Shown here in pieces: positions 43,841 to 54,807 of a DNA stretch of 64,000 bases. Source of the stretch: Cycas panzhihuaensis (Eukaryota > Cycadophyta); the NCBI GenBank assembly GCA_023213395.1, contig CM041465.1:101377741-101441740 (forward strand), in the 5' to 3' direction. Under the pieces are notes generated by a model, which was not told the origin of the DNA, searched no databases, and worked only from the letters and a program-made list of their open reading frames with translations. Position numbers and translations under genes: made by a program. How positions within the stretch are numbered: the first letter of the stretch is position 1; each line of letters begins with the position of its first letter.

Positions 43841-46800
43841 TTTAATGTGTATAATTTGCAAGTCTTTAAACACTAACTCTATATTAATGTTTGATCCTAC
43901 ATCACCTACAATCTGATAAATCTGACTTGCTTCCTTCAAGCACAACTTGTTATCAGAAGGCATCAGTTTATTATGAAATCAACCAAATCATGAAACCAAT
44001 TATCTAACCACCTATAGCCATAACTCAACATGTCATTCTATATAAAGTCATCTCCTTCACCATGTCACAAATTACTTTAAGATTGAATGTAAGCTAATCC
44101 ACTAGCTAATTCAATAGAATGGCACACCCTACACATGGTCCATTAACACATGTAGCTTTCTCCTACTCCCATTCTACTTGTTTCTGGCTCTCCTACACCT
44201 CAAGGAGACAAACTTGGCTAGAAGACCCTTGGCCCCATCCACCAAACTACAAAACAAGCAAGTAAGAATATTTTTTTGAGCATAACCATGTGACAAGTTG
44301 ATAGGTCTAGATGACTCTAAATCCTCCACCTATAAATCCAAAACTAACACTACCACACTTTTGAGTATATGCTACATCTATTAGTGAATCTTCGCTTATG
44401 CTTATGCTACCTTTGTTGATGACTTTACATAAATATGCATATGGCCTCTAAATACAACCTCTCTATTAATGATTTTGTACTCACTATTTAACCATATAAA
44501 ACTATATCATCTTATATTAGGTAAAATAAACCAACACTAAACTAAGTGTCATTAAGTAACTAAGGCCCTCACCATCATCTAGGTGGTGAAACAAACTAGA
44601 TGTGTAAAATAAATGGTATTTGATGAGTGCTTGGCATCACTACATCAATTCTCAAGCATAGCCAAGGGAGTTTCTAGCATGCATCTTAAACCACATCATA
44701 AATTGGGCCTTAAATTATCATTAATAAGCCTTAATACCTATACTTCTAATGAAAACTTATTTTCAATTACCAACCAGTAGTCATTGCACCATTAAATACA
44801 TTCATAAGCCTTTAAAATCATAAAGCATACCAAACCAATCTTTAAATTACTCAAAAATTAAACTTTTTTACCTATTAAAACTACTTGGATGAACTTTAGT
44901 GATTAAAATTTGTAGCATGCAATTTTTGAAACATGCTTTATGACCTCTCATTTTGACTATCTTAAAGTGCTCTCTCCAACAAAGTTAATAATACCTCAAT
45001 TTGACATCTGAATAAAAAGATGCAGTCAAAATTATGATAGTATGTCATTAAAAGAATGAACATAACTTAAAATTTTAACTTAGCCCTTTTTGTTGGAGCT
45101 CCCAATTGCATCAGTTAAACCATGTGACCACCTACTATCATATAGGGCACTCTTGTAGACTTCAAGCAATATTCAATCTAATTGAATCAACCTTAACCAT
45201 TAAAAATTTTTTATTCTAAGTTAAATTTTACCTTATTTATCCCTGTGTGAATGGTGATTGATCAAAACATTTGATTCATCAATCTCCTTCATCAGTTGCT
45301 CACTATATTAGTCTCTATCTCTATTGTTGAATCTATCGTGCATCTACCCCTTTATCTCCATAGATATTTATGTATCCATAGACAATGGGCATACATGGTG
45401 CTCAGGTGGCTCTCCATGATTACATGCAACAACCTCTTTGTAGTCACTCCTTCTTTATTTAATCTTTAGTAGCTCCTTATGGGATAGCTTTATAACCCTA
45501 GGGTTGAAGCTTCTTCATCATCATTGTAGTATCACCTTGTTTATAGGCTTGGATTTGTTGACCCTCCATTGACCTTCATACTGGCTTTGCCATAATGGAT
45601 GACTTATCCTCAAGGTTGGTCTCCATGACTTCATGCATCCCCCTCCTCTTTAGAGATATCAATGATTACAACTAGCAACTCCATCTTTCATCATGGTAGT
45701 GTGAGATAGATTTGGTGTTGTCACTCCTCCATGTAATCATTCTTTTTGGGTGTCACAATCTCTTCATTTTATTCATATTTATATACATTTATAGTTCATC
45801 ACCATCGAGAAATATTCCTCATTTGCTACAAACACCACTTTTTCATTTAGATGACTCCTCTCCATGGAGATATTAATACACCCTTCTAATAGGTATAGTC
45901 TTCATATGGTCGTCACTCCTATTACAGTTAGGGTTTTTCTATAAACCCTACAGAGTCTCCAACAGATAGTTATAACACTACATGTCCTCTTTTAGGGTTC
46001 GCTTCTACATAGAGCTCTCTTATCACATAACCACCATGCATCCCATAGCATAGTTCCAAATGGTATCAAATTTAGGACAAACAAAACCAATTAACATCCC
46101 TAGTAATGGATTCCTAATGGCAATCAACTTTTTAACACATTGATGAGTTGGTAAACTGAATAGCATCTCATTTGCATGTTGGTACCACATACAAATTGGA
46201 AAAATAATGAGGATTTGGCTTAAATAGAGTTAAACCAAACCAAAATGGTCACAATATAAACATTATGCCCTTATGCTAACTTATATCAATCATTAGTCAA
46301 GGTAAATATACCTATTATACATCACCAAACTAACAAAATCATGGCTATCTATTCACAACATAAATTACATTATGTCCTTAGTCCTCATAATTAATCATCA
46401 TGCCATTAAATCATAATTGTTATACCTTCATCATGTAACATATGATAACATACATGTCTCTCATATGTATCCAACCATTCACCTATCCTCTTATCTGCAT
46501 CAAAAATACCACAACAATAATTATCCTTTCTAGCATACCTCATCTCATTTTCAATCATATGAGGGGTTTTACAAAGTCGCTTCTCACCTTATAAGTAAAT
46601 TGTTTATTTTACATCATTGAGTATTAGCTTACTACATCAACCTACTACATCTCTCACAATATAATAAAACTTTGTACCACTCCAAGTAGCTGTAAATCTC
46701 TCAACAACAAATACTACTATAAAAATAACTCTATAGGAAAAAAATCTACAAACTCGTGAATAAAATTTCATCTAGTTAAGAGAGATATTGCCACTTAACA

Positions 46801-47313
46801 AATTGACATACAACTGAACTTGAGGTCTAATGAGATGATCAGTCTCATAAAACCCCAACCACATTTATAAGGAGCCTCTACTACTAATCTAAACTCAACC
46901 AATTCATGTTCATCATATTCAGTGGACTTCCCTAAAATCTCTTTCCATGTTAGCAATAATAGTTAAACAAGGATATTATTTTTGTCTTCTCCAATAGCTC
47001 CGCCTTTCAATAACCAGTAAATTACACTTCACGCACAATATGTTATCCTCCCACATAGTTAAGAAAACTACATACACAACATACTAAACAAATATCTATA
47101 AATAATAAATAAATATCATACCATGTAGCCCAAATAGTACTCACCTTCACGCGACTTTCAATAGTTGTATATGACTCTAAACATGCCCTAATCGAATCAC
47201 ATCTCATAAGCATAACCTCTAGTAAATCCTTAGCTCATCAAACCCTTTTTAATAGGGTCTTCATACAAGTTCATAATTACTCACTCATCCAAACATTAGC
47301 TAAATATTAGCTC
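43841..47313 (-). other. Interior of element F, no recognised coding
   Basis: Stops in all frames and no retroelement motif found by reading both strands. At about 45240-45990 a CT-rich plus-strand composition with repeated CTCC and CATCATG pieces stands out, but no ordered repeat was found. Confidence 0.6.
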
Positions 47314-47496
47314 TCACATCTGTTGTTCAACTTCAATAGCACCAACATGCACCAAGTACTCTTGCTCAATGCTCATATAATCTATAGTAGAATAACATGT
47401 GACAAACTCGTATATGCGTGCTTTTCTCAACATGGATAATAACCTGTCAAATAGGTTCTCCATAGCTAATCCTTCAACCATAAACTTTGACACCAA
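47314..47496 (-). CDS. Short open frame next to PBS of element F
   Basis: 60 codons reading MVSKFMVEGLAMENLFDRLL and onward to EVEQQM. It starts at the PBS, so the first codons overlap it; an internal Met at residue 7 or 12 is the more likely start. Its position is where gag begins, but the sequence has no zinc knuckle or other motif and I do not recognise it. It may be a gag N-terminal relic. Confidence 0.35.
   Translation of the reverse strand: MVSKFMVEGLAMENLFDRLLSMLRKARIYEFVTCYSTIDYMSIEQEYLVHVGAIEVEQQM
47483..47495 (-). other. Element F primer-binding site (mutated)
   Basis: Complement TGGTGTCAAAGTT, two bases from the LTR. It is related to TGGTATCAGAGC by transitions. Confidence 0.7.
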
Positions 47497-47497
47497 A

Positions 47498-47991
47498 TGT
47501 TAAATTATGGTATAAGGACAACATGTTCTAATACTACCTATTAGACATACTAGCTAATCACAAGTCTAGGATTCACAATAATATTGTTATATCATGTTAA
47601 ACATTAAAATATATCATCAAAAGGATATGTCCACAAATATTACGTAAATTAAAATATAAAATAATCAACATACATAATCACCATGAGACACCAAATATAA
47701 ATGTGAAAAACCCAAACCAGGGAAAAACCATAGGAGAAGGTTAAAGGTAAACCCCACTTTATTAATCACATAATAAAGTTACTCATTCTACTCTCTCAAG
47801 TTACTCAAGTGAGCATGTACAAATTTATAAGACAATCCACTTCATGATGAGTCTATCATATTACAAAGTCTTTTAACCTTCTAATAAGAGGTTACTATTA
47901 ATAATTATGCATATGCCACTTTGACCAATATTATAATCATATGGGAGGGCATTAAACATTAACCAAATATGACTAACTTCACATTCTAATA
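47498..47991 (-). repeat. Element F right LTR (5' LTR on minus strand)
   Basis: 494 bases from TGTTAAATTATGG to ACATTCTAATA. Its last 140 bases match the left fragment. Confidence 0.88.
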
Positions 47992-50083
47992 GAGTTTGCT
48001 AAAGTAGAGATAAGCATATAGGCTAGAAGCAAATTTAATCATGCCCCTATCCTCCTTAACATATTAAAGATGCATAATCTTAGTAATTCCCCATTTAAGC
48101 TTAATCTAGGTTTGATTAATCATTAAGATTTTATAGATTTGATTAAGCAATGGTAAGTAGAAGCCCAAGTTTTTGGAATAAAAATGCACATGTTTTATTC
48201 TAAGTTATAGTACATCAAGAGTAAGCTTAAGGTCTAGTAATGTAGCATCACAAACCAATCGAGGATAGAGCATTAGTGGATTATAGATAAATTAAAAGCT
48301 TTAAATGAAAAAAATAATGTAAGTAATGATACCCTAGCTAATAGAAGGGAGGAGGTAGATCTTATCGCTCCACTTGAATTAATTGAGAAAGACCATGATG
48401 CAATTGTAAGACTTTATTCTCATATTTTATGGATTAAGAAAGGGGATACAACTCTCAAATTTTTTATAAAGTAATTAAAGATTGATAAATGGAAAATGGG
48501 ATTATTGAGCTCCAAACTAGTGATGATCACATAACATATACACAAGAAGATATTCAAATAATTATAAGAGACCATTTTATAGTAATATTACTAGAATACC
48601 AAACAAAGAAAGAAATCAGTCAACGCGAGGTATTAAAGACTATCCTAAAGTTGGTATCACTAGAAACAAATTTTATTTTAATAAAACCAATTACCTTAAA
48701 TGAACTATACCCAATAATATTTGTAATAAAATTAGATAAATATCTAGGGTTGGACAAATTTTAGGCTAATTTTTTCTAAGTGGTATGGGAGATCATTAAG
48801 ATTGGCCTACTTTAGATGGTAGAAGAATTAAGAAGACTGGGGCACATGCTAAAAGCAATGAATTTAACATTCTTAGAATTAATCCCAAAGGAAAGTATGC
48901 ATCCGATATGGAAAGGTTTAGACTTATCTCTTTGTGTAACTTTCCATACAAAATAATTACCAAAGTAATGGCCAATAGGATCTAGGATATTTTACCCTTT
49001 ATTATTTCTATAGAATAGGGTAGAGCAGTGAAAGGTAGATAGATCATTGATAAGGTGATAATAGCTTAAGAGTTTATTCAGTCAACCTACATATCTAAGA
49101 AAATAATGATGTTGGTTAATCTTGACTTTGCAAATGCCTTTCATTAATTTCATTGGGGTTTTTTTATTAAAAATCCTTGTTAAAATATGATTTGATGATA
49201 TGTGGATTAGGTGGTGGATAAGGGCTTGCACCTATACTGCCTTATTCTCTATGTTAGTCAATGGAAGTCCCACAAAAAAATTTAAAGCATCAAGGGGTAT
49301 TTAGTATGGATGCTCTCTATCACCTACCCTATTTATGATAATGGTAGAGGCCCTTAGGAGAACATTATCCTATGAGCAAAGAAATAGGCATTTATGTGGT
49401 GTTCTTATCACTTCAATATTAGAAAATGTTATTCACATTCAAGTCATCAATGATGTATTACTTGTTAGTTATACATCAATGATGGAGGCAAGGAAATTTA
49501 AAAACACCCTTGGCCCTTTGTACTTAGCATCTAGACTAAAAATTAATTCTAGAAAGTCCAAAAGTATGATAATTAATTACTCTAGTGCCTTATCTCAAAA
49601 TTTAAACCTAATATTAGGATTATAATTATGGAAAGGTAAATAATTTCCCACTTATCTCAATGTAACCATTAGCTATAAGAAACAATGAGTATCATTGTGG
49701 AAAGGTGTTGTGGATTAGTTAGGCCTAAGGATTAATTCTTGGACCTCCATATGTTTATCCCTTACTAGTAGAGACATTGTCTAAAAAATAGTATTAGGGT
49801 ATATTCTGATGTATTTGTTGGTCGTAAGTCATATGTTTATCAGAGTTTTGGATCAGTTGCAGAAGCAAGTTAGGGTGTTTTTTTGGAAAGGTGTCTAAGA
49901 CCCTAGGTATAGGAAGTTCCATCTCATCAAATGGGATATAGTATGTACCCCAAAGGATCATGGAGGACTGGGGGTTAGGCCAATGTCATGGATTCCTCTA
50001 CCATATGAAGCCAAGATTATATGGAGAGTGTTAACTGAGCCAAGTTCTTTATTTACAAGAATTTTGGCAAATATTAGAATTAA
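47992..50083 (+). pseudogene. LINE ORF2, endonuclease edge and reverse transcriptase
   Basis: After a short endonuclease C-terminal stretch (AYRLEANLIMPLSSLTY at about 48020), the linker and RT follow. Segments are NDTLANRREEVDLIAP, LYSHILWIKKGDTTLKFF, KLDKYLGLDKF (the G-DGF motif), TFLELIPKES, MANRI-like sequence, MMLVNLDFANAF (the DF-KAFD motif), a poorly kept G-RQGDPLSP, and VIHIQVINDVLL where FADD is expected (the catalytic Asp pair is ND). INSRKSKSMI follows, then WDIVCTPKDHGGLGVRPM (49930-49985). ORF2 makes target-primed cDNA; this copy is dead. No poly(A) tail is seen. Confidence 0.88.
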
Positions 50084-50431
50084 TGTTATACATTAATATA
50101 TGTGTAATATTATCTTAGAAAATATATTTATGTATTTAATTAATTATATATTAAAAATTTAGAGTATGGACTATTGTCAAATACAATGAACTTTGTATTA
50201 TTACCCTCATTAAAATTATACGAGATGCTTCATGTATTTTCTATAGGGCTAACTAATAGAGAGAGAGGGACGAGATTTGAATATCTTATGTATTATATAT
50301 TTTGATATTTATAAACTATTATTTTGAGATGGTTTTTCTTTCCCTGTAGGGGTTTTTAACCTATCTAGATTTGTGCTATATTTATTGATTGATTTGTATA
50401 TGATTTCTCATATATAGTCCTCTCTCCAACA
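50084..50431 (+). repeat. LTR of element I (single copy seen)
   Basis: 348 bases from TGTTATACATTAATATATG to CTCTCTCCAACA with TGTT/AACA ends, followed at once by a PBS. It breaks the LINE after RILANIRI. No second LTR was found before the window end. Confidence 0.7.
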
Positions 50432-50443
50432 TGGTATCAGAGT
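50432..50443 (+). other. Element I primer-binding site
   Basis: TGGTATCAGAGT directly after the LTR; initiator tRNA-Met type with one C to T. Confidence 0.8.
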
Positions 50444-50703
50444 AGGTTTATTAAAGAAATCTTATCCTACATAGTAGATCATAGCATGTGATTAAAGAAT
50501 CCTAGTTTATGTCAAGAATAGAAAAATAAATAAATTAGAGCATTGGTTGTTAATGAGATTAAACCATGGACAATATCTCTTCTATAATAAAGTGTTTCTC
50601 CTCCAACTAGTCCTAATTTCTCACCATTGATTTTCTCAGAACTACTAGTGCGACAAAACTTATACTTTGGAAGGAGACCAATATCCTCTTTAAATACACC
50701 TTC
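50444..50703 (+). other. Interior of element I, left piece
   Basis: 260 bases between the PBS and element J. No domain is certain; a gag start would be expected around here. The interior presumably resumes at 58501. Confidence 0.4.
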
Positions 50704-50896
50704 TATTGAATTCAATAAAGGAATGATGCCTCAATTTTTATGGGAGGGGAGACCTCCTTAATATACATCAGGACATGTAACTGTTACATATCAAATTGTA
50801 ACAGTAGCACATGACAATCCTACATTAGGAGTTACATTAAAAGGGGTTAATAACATTTCCCTTAGAAGTCCTAAAATAAAACATTACATTCTAACA
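50704..50896 (-). repeat. Element J left LTR (3' LTR on minus strand)
   Basis: From TATTGAATTCAATAAAGG to CATTCTAACA, followed by CCCTCTCTTGATG. Confidence 0.92.
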
Positions 50897-50929
50897 CCCT
50901 CTCTTGATGTTTTATTCTTTTTAGTCATA

Positions 50930-51560
50930 ATCTATCTCTAAGATTTTGAAATCTATATTTCTTGAGAGGTTTTGTCAATATGCATGTAACATGATCTACT
51001 ATAGGACAATATCTCAAGTTAACTCCTTTTCTTTGCACATTTTCTCAAATAAAATGATGATGTACTTCTATATGCTTTGTTTATGCATAAATAACTAGAT
51101 TTTTGGTTAATTTTATTATACTTTTATTGTCACATAACAATACTATTGGTTGTTGTTGTAATTTATCCAAATCCATTAGTAGTTGCCTTAACCTGAGTGC
51201 TTCATACATTGCACTAACTACTGACTTATATTCTACTTCAATTGATAAAAGAACAATTGTGGGTTAGCTTTTACTGGATCAAGATATGATAGTTACACCT
51301 AAGAAGAAACAGTATCCACTAGTATATCTCAATTTTTTCTTTATCACTGACCTAGTTAGAATTGTAGAAACATGATAACTAAGCTTATTTATTTTTTAGA
51401 TATACCATCTTCAAATCTATTATTCCTTTTATATTCTTGAGTATTCTTTTTACTACTTTCTAATACCTTATTTTGGGCTCTTGTATATATCTAGAGACCA
51501 AACCTACTGAGTGTGATATATCAGGTCTTATGGAAATGAGATAAATTAGACTCTTAATTA
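50930..51560 (-). pseudogene. pol: Element J RNase H region
   Basis: The segment lies between the RT and the 3' LTR, where RNase H must be. The minus strand gives STIEVEYKSVV-like sequence near 51230 (the ME-EY box) and EALRLRQLLMDLDKLQQQP near 51180. Stops and shifts are frequent. Assignment comes mainly from position plus these two boxes. Confidence 0.72.
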
Positions 51561-52440
51561 ACTACTAGTATATAGTGGTATTGACTATGAGTTCTCCTTT
51601 ATCATGAACCAAATTGTAGTTTACTTCCATAAGAGTTATGCAATGATTGTAATTCTCCATTTAAAACTTGACTAATAGGTCTTTGATGTATTTTCCTTAT
51701 GACAGTGTGACCAACTCTTTATTTTGACTAATATTTATACCCAAGTAGTAATTCAAAGAGCCCAAATCTATCATGTTAAACTATTTTTCTAGTTGACCTT
51801 TTATTTCTAAATAGACTCTTTATCATCTCCTATAAGAATCATGTCATCAACATAAACAACTATGATTAAGATTTTCCCATCCTTTTTCTTTACATATAGG
51901 CTTGAGTCTAAACTACACCTATGAAAACCATTTTGTGACAAATGTTTGTCTAATTTGGTATACTAAGCTCTAGGAGCTTGTTTTAATCTATATAAAGCCT
52001 TCTTTAATTTGCATACTAAGTGTTCTTGTCTTGGTTTAATATAGCTTTTTGGTTGTTGCTTGTAAACTTCTTCCTCCAATTCTCTATTTAAAAAGGTGCT
52101 CTTAACTTCTAACTGGTATATTTCTTATTTATTTTGGGTTACTAAAGTAATTACTATTCTAACAATATTTAACTTGGCCATAGGAGAGAAAGTCTCATCA
52201 AAATCAATTCCAGTTATCTGAGTGTAGCCTTTGTAATTGGCTTTAATTTTCTATTTTACCATCAACTCCTTCCTTCACTTTGTATACCCATTTATAGTTC
52301 ATAACAGGTTTATAAAGAGGTAACTCAACTAGTTCCTAAGTTCAATTTTTGGCAATGATATTCATTTTAGTATCCATTATTTATCTCTGTTTTGTATATT
52401 CTTTGGCTTCTTCAAAGGACTGGGGCTCTAGTCTATTGAA
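51561..52440 (-). pseudogene. pol: Element J reverse transcriptase
   Basis: On the minus strand LIIVVYVDDMI at about 51840-51872 keeps the catalytic YVDD. Upstream come a KLKKALYRLKQAPRA-like segment (about 51960-52020), a VTSAFLNRELEEEVYK-like segment near 52080, DFDETFSPMAKLNIVRIVI-like sequence (about 52150-52210) and KWVYKVKEGVDG-like sequence near 52270. These are RVT_2 blocks in order. Several Gln/Trp codons are stops and the frame shifts at least once. Confidence 0.85.
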
Positions 52441-53400
52441 TAGTGCATGATGTTGCTAGATTTTATTCCTGTGAGTGAAGACATCTCCTTTTCCTTCTTC
52501 TATGATCTTGATATATCATTTTGGTACTCTTTTCTGCCTTTTTGTTTCTTCTGTGATCAAGCTTTCAAATGACTATTCTTCATCTATATGAGGGATGGCT
52601 TCTTACTATTCCATATCATTTTATAAAGTTATTATAGATGTTTCCTTAACGAGAGGTTCTACTTGGGATGTAATCCTTGGTGGTTCTTCCATAATCTGAA
52701 CTAGAGATTTATCTTTAGTGGGGGTTTCTTCATTGAACATAATGTCCCTACTTATATAGATCTTATTTGTTTTAGGATCTACGCACTTATACCCCTTTAA
52801 ACTTTTGTTGTATCCAATCATGATGTATTTCTATACATTTTAAGTCTAGTTTAGACCTTTTATCTGGTATATAGACAAAGGCTTGGGACCCAAAAACTTT
52901 TAAGTTACTCATATAAGGTCTTCATCCCATCCATACTTCTTCTGTAGTAATTATGTCCAAATATTTAGTTAGACTTTGATTTATCATATAATAGGCAATA
53001 CTTACTACTTTTGCCCAATAAGTTTTTGAAACATATTTATCATGAACCATACTATGCACCATCTCCATTATGGTTCTATTTTTTTGTTATACAACACCTT
53101 TGGATTGTGGTGTGTAGTGAGTTGTAAACTACCTACGTATGTTGTTGAACTTGTAAAAGTCTAGGAATTCCTTTGATATATATTCATCTCCATTATTTGA
53201 TCTAATGTATTTTATTTTACACCCTGATTCCAACTTTACCTTAGCTTTAAATTCTTTGAATATATCAAATACTTTTGATTTATTGTAAAGAAAGTATATC
53301 CACAACTTTCTAGAAAAATCATCAATGAAAGTTAAAAAATACTTGGAACTATTAACGGACAATGGTGTTAAAGGTCCACATAAATATATGTGTATTAACT
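52441..53400 (-). pseudogene. pol: Element J integrase and linker
   Basis: 52621-52821 reads MIGYNKSLKGYKCVDPKTNK and IYISRDIMFNEETPT, the integrase C-terminus and linker. 53129-53362 reads KYFLTFIDDFSRKLWIYFLY, KEFKAKVKLESGCKIKYIRS and NNGDEYISKEFLDFY: the core DNGGEY motif is NNGDEY, so a catalytic Asp is lost (G to A). Between them lie YTPQ-KGVV and VHSMVHDKYVSKTYWAKVV-like sequence with stops. Confidence 0.88.
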
Positions 53401-53410
53401 CTAGTTTATT

Positions 53411-54000
53411 TTAAGAACACCATTCATTTGTCTTGAAGGGAAAACAATGTTGTTTTCCAAATTGACAGCCTTTACAAAAGAAATTATCAAGAGAGATATA
53501 AGGAAGTCCATTGACCATACCATTCTTTTTTATAAATTTTAACTTATCTAATAAAAGATGCCCATACTTCAAATGCCACATTTTATTATTATCAGAATTT
53601 ACAACAGAACATACTTTTACATCCATATTAGGAGTGACAAGATTGGATAACAGCTTGTAGAGGTCATTATACTTTACCCCTTTAGCAATAACAGTGCTAT
53701 TATTTTTCATGTCTACTATATAACATTTACCTTCCTCATTAAATATGGTTCTCAACTTTTATTACTAAGTTAAGAAACTGAAAGAAGATTCATTTTCATC
53801 CTAGGTACTAAAGGAACATTTCTATTTTTTTTACAGTCCCTTATAAGTTAACAGATATGGTGCTGACCCCTTTTATATTTAATAGATATTTATCTCCTAG
53901 TTCAACTGATTTGTCGATGGAGTAAGGCTTGAGTGATTCAATCGAATCTTCTCTACTTGTCATATATTGTGATACCCTTGAGTCTATATGCTAGACATCT
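53411..54000 (-). pseudogene. pol: Element J protease and GAG-pre region
   Basis: 53411-53755 contains NKMWHLKYGHLLLDKLKFIK, VNGLPYISLDNFFCKGCQFG and KQHCFPF, the GAG-pre zinc region (H...C-X2-C). The protease site at about 53950-53985 reads HIDSRVSQYMTS: the catalytic DSG has become DSR (Gly to Arg), a G to A type change. Confidence 0.88.
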
Positions 54001-54089
54001 TTATTTTGTATACTAGCCGATAGCACCACTATGAAGGTTGTTTCTTTATCTTCTTCCTTTGTTTGATCCTTGCTATAATTCGTTGTTGT

Positions 54090-54451
54090 CATTTTCCCTC
54101 TCTAGATATTAGCCCTCTTTTGTGGACATTGATAAGGATAGTGTCTTGATTGACCACAATGATAACATACATCAAACAATCCGCATGAGCTTGAAAAGTG
54201 GCTAGGCTTACTATAATTATAGCATGCCCTTACTTGTATTGGAGGAACCATGTGCCTATAACCTCTACTCTCTGTTGATCTTCCACGTGCTCTTCCTCTA
54301 AGCTAGACTCACCCTCTGGGTCTTATATTTAATTTGGATACAAAGGCATCTTCTGGCTTGGTTGAATCTTTATATCTTTTATTTCTTTCTTCCTGTCTCA
54401 ATAATAAACTAGTTAACTCATCAAGAGTCATTTTAGCGTTATGGTTATTAT
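54090..54451 (-). pseudogene. gag: Element J gag C-terminus with two zinc knuckles
   Basis: Reads NNHNAKMTLDELTSLLLRQE at the edge of K, then a Lys/Arg-rich linker. A first knuckle CYNYSKPSHFSSSC (second Cys lost) is followed nine residues later by a second, CYHCGQSRHYPYQC (CX2CX4HX4C intact). Tandem knuckles are unusual for the other copia gags in this window, which have one. Confidence 0.85.
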
Positions 54452-54807
54452 TGGTTATAATATAGGTATAACAGCCAATTATATAATTACCTTCATATGT
54501 AATCTATCTATATTTATATGTATTTTATATTTGAGGTTGTAAGCCACATAGAGATGTATGCTACCTCTAAGATTGGCCAATGAGGTTCTCTTATTGATGG
54601 TGAGCTTGTACTATAAGTATGTACAGTATCATTCATTCTAATTTGAGTTTTGACCATTTCTCTATCTCTTGTATTCATTTGTACATACTTTATCTTCTTT
54701 ATGTTTCATTATTATATCAATAACTCGCCATCTTAGTTCATCCATTGCATGCATAGTATATTATTTTTCTAACATGGTATAGAGCTTTGCAAGTTTATTT
54801 TCTAACA
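54452..54807 (+). repeat. Element K 5' LTR
   Basis: Ends twice: TTTTCTAACA at 54774 and again at 54807. Between the two ends lies TGGTATAGAGC (54775-54785). The second end is followed by TAGTATAAGATCC, a mutated PBS. Confidence 0.75.

Larger units (their letters stand above)
43680..47991 (-). mobile_element. LTR element F, minus strand, left LTR truncated
   Basis: The right LTR is complete (47498-47991). The left LTR retains only its last 145 bases (43680-43824), cut by element D. The PBS lies at the right and the purine tract at the left, so it is minus-strand. No RT, integrase or protease motif is visible in the 3.67-kb interior. Only a 60-codon open frame beside the PBS looks like the start of a gene. 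It is probably non-autonomous or extremely decayed. It borders the LINE at 47992. Confidence 0.82.
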
